The translations under genes and the position numbers were made by a program. Of a DNA stretch of 64,000 nucleotides, positions 32,811-44,913 are shown piece by piece. The stretch covers positions 124,001 to 188,000 of the forward strand of contig JAWPHD010000234.1 of assembly GCA_037043455.1 (NCBI GenBank). The letters are read 5' to 3'. Source of the stretch: Cyrtodaria siliqua. Its lineage: Eukaryota; Mollusca; Bivalvia; Adapedonta; Hiatellidae. How positions within the stretch are numbered: position 1 is the stretch's first letter; every line of letters begins with the position of its first letter. The notes below the pieces were generated by a model, which ran no database searches, was not told the DNA's origin, and worked only from the letters and a program-made list of their open reading frames with translations.

Positions 32811-34285
32811 GGGACTTCTTGAATCGTATATATTTTGTACTGCATATATATCACTATATGTGTGTTTACTTGACCTTCTAAAAGCTTAAGTATACACTAC
32901 AAAACTGTTTATCAAAACTTTATCCAGGTGTTTAAATCATAAAATAGTGTACATGTGCCGATTAAAATTATAGATTCATGGTTTCTTAAATACAGGCGGG
33001 TGAATATGCGTAAAATGATTTATGAGTTGGTAACTCTTAATTCGACGCTGCCGTTTTGGGGTTTGGTCTGGCAGGTTAAAACCGTTTATATTATGTCTAT
33101 ATAGAGTTGAGATTTTCAAAATATGTCAGTTGCATAATATATACCTCATCGTCAGTAGGTTTAGAAACGGTGTACACATGTTGTATTGTCGACGGGATAG
33201 CTACTTTAAGTGAATTAAACGAATAACCCCAAAATAGAGGCCATAGTGAGCGACTGTGGTTAATATTTTGCTAAAAACACGCGAACATGTTCAGTGTTTC
33301 ATACAGTCGAGTTATTTATAAATATAGGGATTTACTTTCACTTTCAATTTTTTCACAGATGAGCTATTTTTAACTTAAACATATAAACATGCTTAGTGTT
33401 TGGAAGGAAGTGTTCATATCTAAGTTAAAGCCCAGTTTGAATACCTACGCAATCTAAATTAATGGAAAATGTGGTTAAACATTTCATGTGAGACCACATT
33501 TAAAAAATACATGTTTTCCCTATCCCGACCGACCTGAAAAAGGGCCCTAGCAAATGTTTTTTCCCATTTTCAGAACTTAAATATAGCATAAATATGTTTA
33601 AGGGTTGCCTGAATGGAGGGAATTGATGAATGTGAACCAGCCTGCATGACAGGGTATATAGGGTGTTCAGTGTAACTGCTATTATCTCGTTCCCGGTCAA
33701 TTATCTTTCGAATCTAAAGGGCTGAACTTAGCGATAATGATACCCAAATCATACAAATGCACTTTACAATTATTTTAAATTCAGCGTCATTAAGATTTTA
33801 TTCAGTCATCAATAAAGGTAATACAGTGATGTTTTCGTCGTAGGAGTGTGGGGGCCTGCCTGCATATATGTTTTGTTTTTGTTAAAAACCGATTAACTGC
33901 ATTATCATGATCTACGATTTCAAATAACCTACTTTTATGTGTATTTGACTTAGCAATGCTGTTTAGCTCTAGTCATATTTGATACAATCAAGAAATTCGT
34001 CAGAAAAAGGTACGACCCTTTAAAATTGCAACGCACTCCATGTTAAGTGATTGACCCCTCTACAGTCAGTCAGTATGCTTCACTTTTCTCTAATGCGATG
34101 ACTGGACAACCTCGTGGGACTCCATGACTGCACCTTCTGGATAGCGACATTACATGATTTCAACTTCTGAAACCCTGAAAAAGAAGGCGGGATATGCATG
34201 AACTTTCGCTCCTCAGGTTTTTTGGTCGCGACTAAGAGCCAGGTCTTCAAGGTCATGGTCACACATATTCTTTAAAAGTGATTGC
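32811..34285. other. non-coding stretch
   Basis: No exon or named repeat recognised; low GC throughout. The region 31930-32740 is similarly empty. Confidence 0.4.
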
Positions 34286-34289
34286 TTAA

Positions 34290-35189
34290 AAGTTCGTGTC
34301 CTGGCTATAACCCATGGAACTCAAATTCTGATAGGTCTTAAATGTGTCTCATTTCACATCAAATTTTGCGTGTAAGCTGTGTTCACAGGTCTATATTTCT
34401 TGTCCTAGATCATCTAAATTTGGGAATTGGTTTCCTTATAGTATGTTGTAAAGGGTTGCATTTTTACTTTTTGGTTTATGAATTCTACACCTATAGCTCC
34501 CCTACCCCCCCCCCTCCCACCCCCCACCCTCCCCCCCCCCCCCCGCCCCCATCATCACCACCACCGATTCTTTTTTGTTCTTTTACGTATCTCTTTGTTG
34601 TTTTGTTTTATCAATTTATCAATTTGTTTCGACCCCGCCCCACCCCCACCCTCAAAACATACCCCCATCCCATCATCACCACCACCCAAATGTTTTTTGT
34701 TTGTTTTTAACATATCTTAGTGTTGTTTTTTCTTGTTTTCATTTTATCTTCCATTATTTGGATATTAAAATTTAAATTTGAACGCAAATATTTACATATA
34801 AAACAATTTAGATTAAATTCAGATACACAGATGGAATATCAATATAAAACTAACTGAAATAAGGCCACAATAAAAAAAATTGCTAGATTCTCATCCACTC
34901 CCTCATCGAGCCTTTCGACTACAAGTTTCTTTAAAATGACAGGAATTTTGGATCAAAACTGATAAAATAAACATTTCACACCCTGCCCCAAATTTTACTA
35001 TAATTTGTATGAGATTATAACAATAATTTCATATCGGCCCGAGTTTCTATGCCCGCACCGCCCCCCAAACACCACCCCACATTGTTTTAGCCTTAAAAAA
35101 TTGTTTTATGATGGTATATACTAGCTATATAATTTATTATTCTCTGAAAAATCGAATAATCGAGCTGCGCTGTTCTCCGACAGCTCTGG
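34290..35189 (+). mobile_element. partial copy of the inverted-repeat element at 43187-44913
   Basis: Shared words include CATCAAATTTTGCGTGTAAG, GGTTTCCTTATAGTATGTTG-like text, TTTGGATATTAAAATTTAAA-like text and the right end GAGCTGCGCTGTTCTCCGAC plus AGCTCT. The left end is missing. It contains C-rich low complexity at 34500-34570 and 34630-34690. Confidence 0.65.
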
Positions 35190-35194
35190 TAAAT

Positions 35195-35335
35195 ATTGAG
35201 TTCTGCTCAACCCGGAGCTAGAGGGCGTGAACAGTATAGCTAGAATTTTTCACAAGCGTTTATGAACAGTCTCATTCAAAAACCGAGACTACAATATTTT
35301 ATATATTTATCGTGTTCGGCGATTTCAAAACCCAT
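35195..35335 (+). mobile_element. twin-hairpin dispersed repeat, partial copy 2
   Basis: Only the right third is present: GAGTTCTGCTCAACCCGG, the decayed first hairpin and TGAACAGTCTC with AACCGAGACT. Confidence 0.65.
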
Positions 35336-35388
35336 GTAACTAAATAAACTCAGATATACTAAATTGTAATTAAATCATTTTATTTAAG

Positions 35389-35882
35389 GTTTTATATAGA
35401 CTCGGGTCTAATATCGATGACCTTAAGATAAAACATAGATGAGCTGAAGTCAAAGTCAATTGACCCAAAGAGCGAAAGAGAATGCGAAGAGAAACGCCAT
35501 GATTTGGATGAAATGGAAACCGCTTTGCAATTAGAGGTAGGAGGGAAGAAGACAAAGTCTCACGCGCTCGGGGATGAAATACATGGTTTAAAAGCCCACG
35601 TTTCTTCAATGGATACAGATGTATCGGATATACGAGATACTTTGCAAGAGGGATGCAAAGAGAATGTGGACCTGGAAAAAACCGTGTCGGCTTTGGCGTC
35701 AACTTGTTATTCAGATCACAAAATACTGACACATTTAAACAAAAGATCTGACACTCACGATTCGCAAATACACGAGAACGATGCACGAGTCACCGAAACA
35801 GAAACACAGCAGGTAAAGTTAGAGGAAGGTACATATGCTATGAAATATACGGTGCAACAGTTACAACTAGCTGTCAATGAAG
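35389..35882 (+). pseudogene. duplicated coiled-coil exon of the HEPN-nSTAND gene, degraded
   Basis: This segment aligns with exon 3 at 51486-52017. It keeps the acceptor (tttatttaag before 35389) and a donor (gtaagt after 35882), but has one extra base near 35415-35425 that breaks the frame early. It also lacks about 38 bases near the 3' end, around the residues before the final glutamine-rich block. From 35504 a frame stays open (VSDIRDTLQEGCKENVD matches exon 3 exactly). No HEPN or NTPase exon is found near it. It lies within a larger duplicated block. I read it as a pseudo-exon left by partial duplication of the gene at 47.5-60.8 kb. Confidence 0.8.
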
Positions 35883-36239
35883 GTAAGTGAAACTATATGT
35901 ATGCGATACGAAATTATCTAAAACACCTCAAAGTACGATTGGAATTATTGTTTTAGTTTTTATTATTATTATTAATACATCTTGCTTAATTATCGAACTA
36001 TTATTTCTAAATAACACATATGCAGACGAGATTGTTCTGTGTTTTTAAAAATGTATGTCAAAACCATGCTTTGTTAATGTTTAATATTTCTTCGATCTTA
36101 TCTTGTCGTGCCCATTTATTTATTCTCGGTTTATTGGCTTGTTTCTCTGACTTTTACCAAGTCAATGAATACTTATTTTGTGGCTTTCTATGCCTTTGTT
36201 TTGTATACATATATCTATGATCATCATAAACCAAGAAGT

Positions 36240-37095
36240 TTGTGAAACACTTGCTGTTTATAGTCAAATTGTTGGTTTCCCTATGGGCACGAAATGTGCA
36301 CTTCTTGTCGCTGATTTGTTTTTGTATTGCTATGAAAGATAGTTCATGTTGAGTATTTCACCAGTTACTTAGGCAGATGTAATTGAAGCCTTTAATGACA
36401 CCTCTTGGTATCTGGATGACATATTGCACATTGATAATCGTTTCTGTTCTACTATGGTTAATAGTGTATATGCCGAAGAATAGCACAGCTAATACTTCTG
36501 ATACTGTCGCTTCTTTTCTCGATTTACATCTGTCTTTTGAAAAATAATGAGAAATAATTAGTAAAATCTATGACTGAGGCGATGATTTTAATTTTGATAA
36601 TGTTAATTATCCCTAACTTAGATGAGGGTATTTCCCGAGCTACTTCTTATGGGGTCTATGTTTCTCAACTTATTCGTTTTTCTATAGCTTGTAGTCGAGT
36701 TGAGGACTTTAATATTCGTAATCTTTATATAACTAAAAGAAGCTACTCCATCAGAGTTACAGTCGCCATGAACTTCGAAAAACCAAAAATTATTTTCGTA
36801 ATCATGATATCCTTTTACAGTTCAAAGTAATTTAAGAACTCTTCTGCGACAAGGACTATCACAACCTGACCACTATTGTGATGTGATTTACAAACATCGT
36901 AAGATCCTTGGTCATAATCAAGTTCATGCAATCTTTATTAAACGTGTTAGTAAGTTTATCAAAAGAGGTTATGACCCTATAATTTTGCAACGCACTGCAT
37001 GTTCAGTGGTTAGCCAATTTACAGTTCGCCATTATGCTTTCCTCTTTGACTGTGTGATGATCGGACAGATTGTAGATCCTATGACGACTCCTACC
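36240..37095 (+). pseudogene. reverse-transcriptase relic A (Penelope-like or related), stops and shifts
   Basis: Readable blocks are VGFPMGTKCALLVADLFL (RT fingers/palm block), a YLDDILHIDN block (the YxDD-type catalytic motif), then DLHLS, ATSYGVYVSQLIRFS, and a C-terminal block from about 36840 (QPDHYCDVIYKH, HYAFLFDCVMIGQ). Stops and shifts separate them. The same protein appears in four other degraded copies in this window. The RT type is uncertain. Confidence 0.65.
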
Positions 37096-37099
37096 TAAA

Positions 37100-37475
37100 T
37101 CATCAAAGGACGGCAGCGTTTGATGTTTGTCTTACATTTTGTCTTGTCGTACCCTTGATTATTTGTTCTCTTGTTGCTATTTTTTCTGCCAAACAAATGA
37201 GTATTTGCTTTGTGGCTTTCTATGTTTTTCGTTTTCATATTCATATATACATGATCATTTATATATTATACTTATATTGTTTATTAATGCTGCCTTGTTT
37301 ATTAGAGAATATAACCTGGCGGGGATATCTTTATTTGCACTGTCACGATTTATTGGGATGGTAATAGTATAAGAGTGATGTTTGGCACATCCTATAACAT
37401 GGTTTAAACCCCGGTGGCCTTAGTGGCCTTATTTGCCACTGACCGTTCCACGGCGGTAGGCCTATTTTCTAAAGT
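37100..37475 (+). mobile_element. recurrent 3' tail of the RT element, copy
   Basis: Directly follows RT relic A. Shared words are TTGTGGCTTTCTATG-like text, AATGCTGCCTTGTTTATTAG-like text, GGCGGGGAT with TTTATTTGCACTGTC, then CCTATAACATGGTTTAAACC and TGCCACTGACCGTTCCACGG. Copies occur at 38940, 42085, 46485, 48845 (minus), 53815 (minus), 54355, 56094 and 61910. Confidence 0.7.
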
Positions 37476-37985
37476 AGATACAAGCACGGTTTTAGGCAAG
37501 CGTAAAATAGCTGCTGAGAGACAAACATTTAAGAAACATAATAATAGATTAAGTCACGGGTGTTAAAACAATATTGAAAACAAATTGTCACGGAGACATA
37601 AACACGCCATGACCGTGTTTTCTTACCAAATTCTTCTCGATTTTTACCATCAGTTCATCCTACCAATCATTTTGAATCACCTCGCTTCTGTTCAAATACC
37701 TTGCCATCATATCACACGCCTTACATATTGATTACAATTCACCCTTGTAACACGACGTGCTAGAAGCACGTGTACATTAGCACAAAAATACATTGTTCAC
37801 ATGTAAAGGATACGTGTGCGTTAGCGTGTGCATTACAACACATATAAACTGATCACTGCTACCATGTGTAATTATAAGATTGCGTTATCAAAGTGAAAAT
37901 GTAAAGTAACTATTGTTACCCTACCATTTGCAATAATGAAAACAATAAAACAATAAAAATCTAAAAAGAAAAAGAAAAAGAAAAG
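37476..37985. other. non-coding stretch
   Basis: No gene seen. GTGCTAGAAGCAC near 37757 is a small hairpin. AAAAAG runs lie at 37960-37985. Confidence 0.4.
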
Positions 37986-37989
37986 TAAA

Positions 37990-38056
37990 TCTTCAGGCTT
38001 GAACCCTAACTTCCCTGGCACTAACACGACGCCTCAATCAACTGCGCTATGGAGGC
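37990..38056 (-). mobile_element. tRNA-like SINE head
   Basis: The minus strand has ATAGCGCAGTTGATTGAGGC (A box) and AGGGTTCAAGCC (B box). Confidence 0.5.
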
Positions 38057-38496
38057 TAATGAATGTTTTGTCGCTAATATACAAATAATATTTATTGCAT
38101 ACTACACTTCTGTAGACTGGTTTACGAAAGGTTATTTCAGCAAGTAAAACGGTAATCTTTTAACCTTTCAAAATATGTTTTTATACCAGTCAAGATGTTA
38201 ACAAAACACATATAAGTCTTACAGGAAATGTAGCAGTTAAGGACCACAGTCAACCAAAAACACGCACAGAAACAAACAATTACAAAGATAAATAAAAGGA
38301 AAGGTGTATGACTATTTTATGTTTGTGATGTTATATACCTTGCCCTTTATTTATCCTTGCGATTATTGTTTGTTTCTATGCGTGGTTTTCATCTTTGTAA
38401 TTATTGTTTGTTTCTGTTTGTGTTTTTGGTTGACTGTGATCCTTGAATGCTACATTTCCTGTTCGACTTTTATATCTACTTTTGGTGCATCCTAGA

Positions 38497-38945
38497 ACCT
38501 GTTTACCGCTCCTCTCTCTCCCGCCCCAGCCTCTACCCCACCACAGCACCTGTTTACCGCTCCTCTCTCTCCCTCCCCAGCCTCTACCCCACCACAGCAC
38601 CTGTTTACCGCTCCTCTCTCTCCCTCCCCAGCCTCTACCCCACCACAGCACCTGTTTACCGCTCCTCTCTCTCCCGCCCCAGCCTCTACCCCACCACAGC
38701 ACCTGTTTACCGCTCCTCTCTCTCCCGCCCCAGCCTCTACCCCACCACAGCACCTGTTTACCGCTCCTCTCTCTCCCGCCCCAGCCTCTACCCCACCACA
38801 GCCTCTCTCCCGCCCCAGCCTCTACCCCACCACAGCACCTGTTTACCGCTCCTCTCTCTCCCGCCCCAGCCTCTACCCCACCACAGCACCTGTTTACCGC
38901 TCCTCTCTCTCCCTCCCCAGCCTCTACCCCACCACAGCACCTTTT
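38497..38945 (+). repeat. 51-bp minisatellite expanded inside an RT-tail repeat
   Basis: Units with CCTCTCTCTCCCGCCCCAGC start at 38511 and repeat every 51 bp about nine times, with one shortened unit near 38800. The flanks are tail-repeat text: TTTGGTGCATCCTAGAACCT on the left and TTTTTGCCACTGCCCGATCC on the right. Since 51 is divisible by three, all frames stay open across it on both strands; these are not genes. Confidence 0.9.
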
Positions 38946-39470
38946 TGCCACTGCCCGATCCTAGGCGGTATCCTCGTTGTCAGCAGTTTTATGTTTTGTG
39001 TCACATACGTTGCATCTATGTATCGTTTGTAATTGTTTGTTTTGTTTGCATGTTTTTGGTTGCCATCGAGTACCTTCATTGTGTCTTTCTAGGCTTTTTT
39101 TTTGTATTTATATATACACGGCATCTAGTTGTTTTACTTATATTGCCTTTTAACGCTGCTTTGTTGGTTAGGAATATTTCATGGCGGGGATTTTTTTATT
39201 TACACTGTCCCGTTTAATTGGGATGAAATAGGGTAAGTGTGAGGTTTGGTGCACCCTAGAACCTGGTTTAAACCCCTAGAGGCCTTTTTGGCCACGGAAC
39301 GTTCCAAGGGGGAAGCCCTATTGTCAACTCTTTCGTGTTTGTGATGTCGTTTGCATTTTTTTATTACTTTTGCCTTCTCGTTTGTCTGTTTGCGTGTTTG
39401 TTTTTGTGTTTTGTGGTTGACTGTCGTCATTGAATGCTACTTTCCATGTCCGATTTTTATATATTTCTTT
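38946..39470 (+). mobile_element. recurrent RT-element 3' tail, copy
   Basis: Same tail text as at 37100, including GCACCCTAGAACCTGGTTTA and GGTTGACTGTCGTCATTGAA. Confidence 0.65.
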
Positions 39471-39734
39471 TTTGTTATTGCTACGTTTCCTGTTCGACAT
39501 TTATACCTACTTTGTTATATATGTTGCTTTTATCCCTGCAATTCCCCCCTCACCCACCCCCTCCCCACATCCCCCCACTTGAAACTGGAATATAGTGTTA
39601 ACCCGTATGTCTGTCCGTCCGTCCGTGTTTAGTTGACAAGATCTGCTATACCGTAACAGGTATGAACTTGAAACTTTAGTATATGGGTTTAATAAATATG
39701 TAGATGTGCAGGTGAGTATTACAATGTTTGCATC

Positions 39735-40460
39735 TACCACGGGGCGGTTCTTTTTGTAGGAGTGTGAGATTGTGTATGTTTTATCGTTGCCTCAAGGGTT
39801 TATGCGTGGGCCCCTTGGGCCATGCTCTGAGAGCTGGAATTGGTGGGGTTAGTATGGGTCAAACATATTTCTTTCCAAATAGAGTCATGTTGCATGTCAA
39901 ATTGATTGCCATTGCTAGAGGAGTGCACTGACTAAACTAAAAGAAAACGCTCATCTTGGGTGGTAGGTATGTGCCAACATGTCGAATTCAGTCTATATAT
40001 GATGTATATTTGAGTGGTTTTATTCCTTCATGCTTTATTGTAGGAGTGTGAAATTGTATATTTATAACGAGGGCTCCCTGAGTCATGCCGAGGGGCCTGA
40101 ATTTGGTGGGGTAGGCGGGGTTAAATATATTTCCAAATAGGGTCATTTTGCAAATCAAATTGAATGCCATTGCAAGAGAAGTGCACTGACGAAACAAAAT
40201 GACCGAGGGATATTTTGGGTGGTGGTGAGAGTATTTTAAGTAGAACTTAGTACGTTGTTTGTTTTATCCTGCTTCACTGTTTGCAATATATACTTTAAAC
40301 ATTCACTGCGTTATCATTAACTAAATTGTAAAAAAACATGCAATAATTAAACCGTGCTGGGAAATTTGATGGAGGGCGATCGACTTGCTCTAGTTTGTAA
40401 TGGTTTCATGTTTAATTCTAATCATCAGCAATTGCTGTGAATATAGAACTTGTTAACAAT
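39735..40460 (+). repeat. block duplicated at 56290-56915
   Basis: Shared words are GAGCTGGAATTGGTGGGGTT, AGAGGAGTGCACTGACTAAA and TTGCTCTAGTTTGTAATGGT. It is internally repeated as well (39735-39960 resembles 40030-40220). It lies downstream of the pseudo-exon at 35.4 kb, as the other copy lies downstream of exon 3 of the gene. Confidence 0.8.
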
Positions 40461-41150
40461 GGTCTATTATTTTCTGTCGTTGTTTTTATTTTTTCTATTC
40501 CCAACAGTGTTCTAATAAAGTTTTACATATATACGTGAATCAAGTAATATATTTAGATTTTTTTTCGGGAATTATTATAAAACATCAAGTAATATGTGAA
40601 TGTATATTTATCCTTGAAATTCTAGCATGTAGCAGCTAGTATGGTTAAATCGTTGATGGTTGGATTTTTGACATTGTAGTCCTTTATCTCATAACATGTT
40701 ACTGTTTAGATGTTTCTGTCTAATGATCATTTTAAAGTCAGCTACGTTTCCAAGCACTATTATGTCTTATATGGTAGACATGATCTATCATCATACTTTT
40801 GCACATTTAGTATTTTATTCTGGGCTTTTGTTTCAATTCCAATCATCCATGATAATTTATATTCAATGTGTTACTATTATGAGGCACATGGCAGTTTCAA
40901 CGTGGTGTCTTGTAAGATTTAGTAACATACTTTTCATATTAACAAACATATGAATATTTCAAAGCAAGCTGATTTTGTACTATTATCAATTATTATCAGG
41001 AGCACTTTAAATCTTTTAAGAGTAATGAGGGACAAAATAATCTATAAATGACCCTTGTTTTTCTATTTTTCCTTAAAATAAAGGTCTATATATAAGTGAG
41101 TAGGCCTAAAGTCAAATGTGCCATTATTAGTGAATTTATGGTGCTAATTT
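40461..41150. other. non-coding stretch
   Basis: No exon seen. A counterpart of gene exon 4, which follows the matching block at 56.9 kb, is not recognisable here. Confidence 0.5.
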
Positions 41151-41154
41151 TACA

Positions 41155-41415
41155 GTTTTGTTAGATACTGGGACAATACGCCGCTGGACATGGACTTATG
41201 ACATAAAATAGCATGTCCACCGCCATATGCATGCCATCTTCGGGATTGTTAACATTCTGTACTATTGATTTTATAATATTAAGTTCTGCTCTACCCGGGG
41301 CTAGGGGTCATGAACGGTAGCAAACATATTCCACTACCGTTCACGAACAGTCTCAATCAAACCTAGACTGCAATATTTCGTATTTATCGTGTTCGGCCGT
41401 TTCCAAAGGTCCTCT
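41155..41415 (+). mobile_element. twin-hairpin dispersed repeat, copy 3
   Basis: Contains TACGCCGCTGGACATGG, CCGCCATATGCATGCCATCT, hairpin arms GAACGGTAG (41312-41320) and CTACCGTTC, then CAGTCTC with a mutated partner arm. Confidence 0.7.
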
Positions 41416-41811
41416 CTCACCCTTTTTTTTAAAGATTGCCATGTGTCTCTATGAGTAGTGGAGCAATTACAAAAATGTGATATATAGGTTTTATTTCATA
41501 TCCATGCTTCACCTATTCCGTGAGTAATATCAAGTGTCTTTCTCTACTACACATTAATGTTACATGTAGTTCACATGTATAAAAATCAGGGAGTATATTT
41601 CCATAGTCATGTCTAGCAAGGACGATAAAGCCAGGTAGTCTATTGCCCTGTATTCAGGGGAGATAACAGGAATAGCATGCATTTTTACTATTACAACATT
41701 TATCTGTTATAATTATTGAAGCATGTCATGTCTGAATATATTTTTATGTTGAACATAGAAACTCTATGTAACGCAAATAAAGCGACATTATGTAAGGGAG
41801 AAAATAGTGTG

Positions 41812-42078
41812 TATTGATGGAGTAGATGGACAAGGTCTATCACAACCTGACTTCTATGGTGGCGTGATTTACAACTTCGTAAGATCCTTGGTCATTATCA
41901 CTTTCATACTATATTTGTTAAACTTGTTAAAATGTTTATCAAAAGAGGTTATGACCTTATCATTTTGCAACGCACTGCGTGCTTGGTGGTGAACCCATTT
42001 ACAGTTCGCCACTATGCTTTCCTCTTTAATTGTGCGATGACCGGACAGGCTGTGGACCCTATGATGACGTCTACCTAA
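41812..42078 (+). pseudogene. reverse-transcriptase relic B, C-terminal part only
   Basis: Reads LSQPDFYGGVIYNF and then, after a shift, a FNCAMTGQAVDPMMTST-like end; collinear with the last part of relic A. Followed directly by the tail repeat. Confidence 0.6.
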
Positions 42079-42084
42079 AGCCCA

Positions 42085-42560
42085 AAAGGAAGGTGACGGT
42101 TGATCTTGTCTCGTTGTGCCCTCAATGGTTTATTCTCTTGTTGCTCTGGCTTCTGCCAAGTCATTGAGTATCTTCTTTGTGGCTTTCTATGCTATTGTTT
42201 TTTGTATTTATATATACACGAGCATCTTTGTGTTTTACTTATATTGCCTATTAATGCTGCCTTGTTTGTTAGAGAATAGTTCATGGCGGGGATTTCTTTA
42301 TTTACACTGTGTCCCGTTTTATTGGGTTCACAGTAGGGTAAGTGTGAGGTTTGGTGCACCCTAGAACCTGGTTTCAACCCCCAGCGGCCTTTTTTGCCAC
42401 TGACCGTTCCAAGGCGGAAGCCCTATTGTCAACCCATTTGTTTGTGTTTGTGACGTCATATGCCTTTATTCTTTATTAACAATGCCATTCATGTTTGTCG
42501 TTTTGCGTGTTTTTTTTAGTTTACTGTGTTCTGTGAAAGCTGCATTTTATGTAAAACTTT
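42085..42560 (+). mobile_element. recurrent RT-element 3' tail, copy
   Basis: One of the more complete tails: from TGTGCCCTCAATGGTTTATT through TTTGGTGCACCCTAGAACCT to TGACCGTTCCAAGGCGGAAG and a degenerate end. Confidence 0.7.
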
Positions 42561-43180
42561 TATGATTATTTTTATTTACAAAGTTGAAGAACTTATATAC
42601 AAAATGGGCATCTTATAAAAAGTAATAATAATAACCGATGTTGAATTCATCAAACCTAATTTTTAAAAAAAATATTTCTGTGTTGTTTTAGTCAATTCTT
42701 ACACATAGCTTCTTACACACACATATATATGTTGCCCCCCACACCCTCCCCTGCCTCTCCCGCCCCTCCCCCCAGTCGAAACTCATATTTTATTGATTTT
42801 TTTTATTTTATTTATAGTAAAGGCATGTATTTTTCCCTTGCTGTTCAAAAATGTCTTGTTTCAAATTCTTGCAGGCTATACATTTCTCAACTTTAAACAG
42901 TATTTGAATATAGTCCATTTAAAAACTGTTAAATTAGGATTAGTGTTTTTTAATTTTTGATTGAATATAAATTTCCTGGCAGTAAGGAGGAGATTATTTA
43001 AAACAATATCATACTTATCATTTCCAAAGATGCTGACCATACTGTATTAATGTCCGTACATTTATTATAAAAGAAATGCAACTGCTTGCAAAAAATATTT
43101 TACTGCATTACATTCATAGAATATGTGTATTGTTTATCTTCACTGCGAAAAGAACAAAGATCTGCATTAGAAATATTCAT
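42561..43180. other. non-coding stretch
   Basis: AT-rich with a C-rich patch (42738-42775); no gene or named repeat. Confidence 0.4.
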
Positions 43181-43186
43181 TTTTAG

Positions 43187-44913
43187 CTCGACTATTTGAA
43201 GAATAAAAGAGCTTATGTAATCACCCCGGCGTTGGCGTCGGCGTCAAGGTTTGCGTGTAAACTGTGTTTACAAGTCTATATCTCTTACATTTCTTATCAT
43301 AGAACAACCAAATTTGGCCATGGGCTTTCCTTATAGCATTATCTTAAGGGCTGCATAAGCAATTTTGGCCCATCAAATGTGTCCCATTTCACATCAAATT
43401 TAGCGTGTAAACTGTGTTTACAAGTCTATATCTCTTACATTTCTTACCCTATCACAACCACATTTGGCCATTAGCTTCCTTAGGCTGGCGTGGCGCAGTC
43501 GGTAGCGCGGCGGATTTGTAACCGGAGGCCCCGGGTTCAATCCTCCGTGGTGCCACTGAGTTCCATCGGTGTGTTCTTGGGCAAGACACTTTACCTTAGC
43601 CTCGTCCGTCGGATGGGGACGTAAACCGGGCGGTCCCGTGTATCGGTCTATCCTCCGAGCACGTTAAAGAACCATAGGAATCTATTCGATAATAAGAGTA
43701 GGGCAGGTTCCCGGATTCCTATGTATCCTTCCCCTCTCTCTGGGGCGGCTCTAAATAACCTATACTATGTTGATGAGCCGTTAAACAACATTCAATTCAA
43801 TTCCTTATAGTATTATCTTAAGGGCTGCTTAAGTAATTTTGGTTCCTGTAACCCCTGGGCTCCCATGGAACCCAAACTCTTATAGCCCTTAAAATGTGTC
43901 TGTTTCACATAAAATTTTGCGTGTAAGCTGTGTTTACATTTCTTGTCCTAGCTAAGCTAAATTTGGGAATTAATTTCCTTATAGTATGTTGTAAAGGGTT
44001 GGGTAAGTAATTTTGTCTTCTGCAAATTATGGGCTCCCATGGAATCCAAGTTGTGATGGCCCATAAAATGTGCAATAAATGCAGATCTTGGTTTGCATGT
44101 AAGCTTGTATGTATCTATAATTTTGATTTGGGATTTCGTATAGCATTATGACTCTTATTCATACTTCACCCATATTGGTGCATGGGCTCCCTCCTCCCCC
44201 AAACATCCCGACGCCTCTCACCCCATCCCCTACTTGAAACTCTTTTTTTTTTTTTTTTTTTCATATTTCTGAGTTTAGTCTTTTAAATATATCTTGCCCC
44301 TTCCTCCACCCACCCCTCCCCACTTGAAACTGGAATATTTGTATTTAATTTTTACTTTTTTACATATTTCTGTGTTGTTTTGGTAAATTCTTACACATAT
44401 ATCTATGTTGCCCACCACCCCTCCACCCCTTAACCCCCACCCCCACTCGAAACTCATTTTTTTGTTTTACACATATATAACTATGTTGAATGTTGGATGC
44501 AAAACTGCCCTCCCCAAATTGTTTTAATTTGATCTTCCATTATTTGGATATTAATATTTTAATTTGAACGCAATCATTTACATATAAAACAATTCAGATA
44601 CACAGACGAAATATCAATAAAAAATGAAATGAGGCCACAATAATAATTGCCAGATATCGGCTCCCTCCCCGAGTTGCCTTTCGACCACAAATTTCTTTAA
44701 GATGACAGCAATTTTGGATTAAAACAGATAGAAATAGTAAAATTTCAAATAATTTCATATTGGTCCGAGTTTCTATACAAGCCCCATACCCCAATCCCAC
44801 CCCACATTGTTTCAGCCTTGTTTTCTGATGGTATATACATGTACTAGCTATATAATTCATTATTCTCTGAAAAATCGAATAGTCGAGCTGCGCTGTTCTC
44901 CAACAGCTCTTGT
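43187..44913 (+). mobile_element. inverted-repeat element with AGCTCGACTATT ends, host of a nested SINE
   Basis: The left end is AGCTCGACTATTTGAAGAAT (from 43187) followed by CCGGCGTTGGCGTCGGCGTC; the right end, read on the minus strand, carries AGCTCGACTATTCGATTTTT. The interior has tandem 150-200-bp blocks each with GCGTGTAAACTGTGTTTACA-like text and TTCCTTATAGTATTATCTTA-like text (43250, 43400, 43910), plus a T18 run and C-rich blocks. No coding capacity. Confidence 0.65.
43483..43800 (+). mobile_element. tRNA-derived SINE with conserved central domain, intact target duplication
   Basis: The head has A box TGGCGCAGTCGGTAGCGCGG (43491-43510) and B box GGTTCAATCC. The body has a conserved central domain with CTTGGGCAAGACACTTTACC and CCGTCGGATGGGGACGTAAA, then GCACGTTAAAGAACC, and the tail ends in ATTCAATTCAA. 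TTCCTTA flanks both sides (43476-43482 and 43801-43807), and the sister block near 43330 shows the empty site. The domain resembles the Meta-type SINE core. Confidence 0.85.

Noticed and set aside
34342..34775. Pro/His-rich open frames
   Set aside because: Translated C-rich low-complexity DNA inside a repeat element.
35504..35890. A second intact coiled-coil gene
   Set aside because: Its 5' part is frameshifted relative to exon 3 and an internal segment is missing; no partner exons nearby.
38376..39217. Long open frames on both strands over 38376-39217
   Set aside because: They are produced by the 51-bp minisatellite, whose period is divisible by three; composition is pure repeat.
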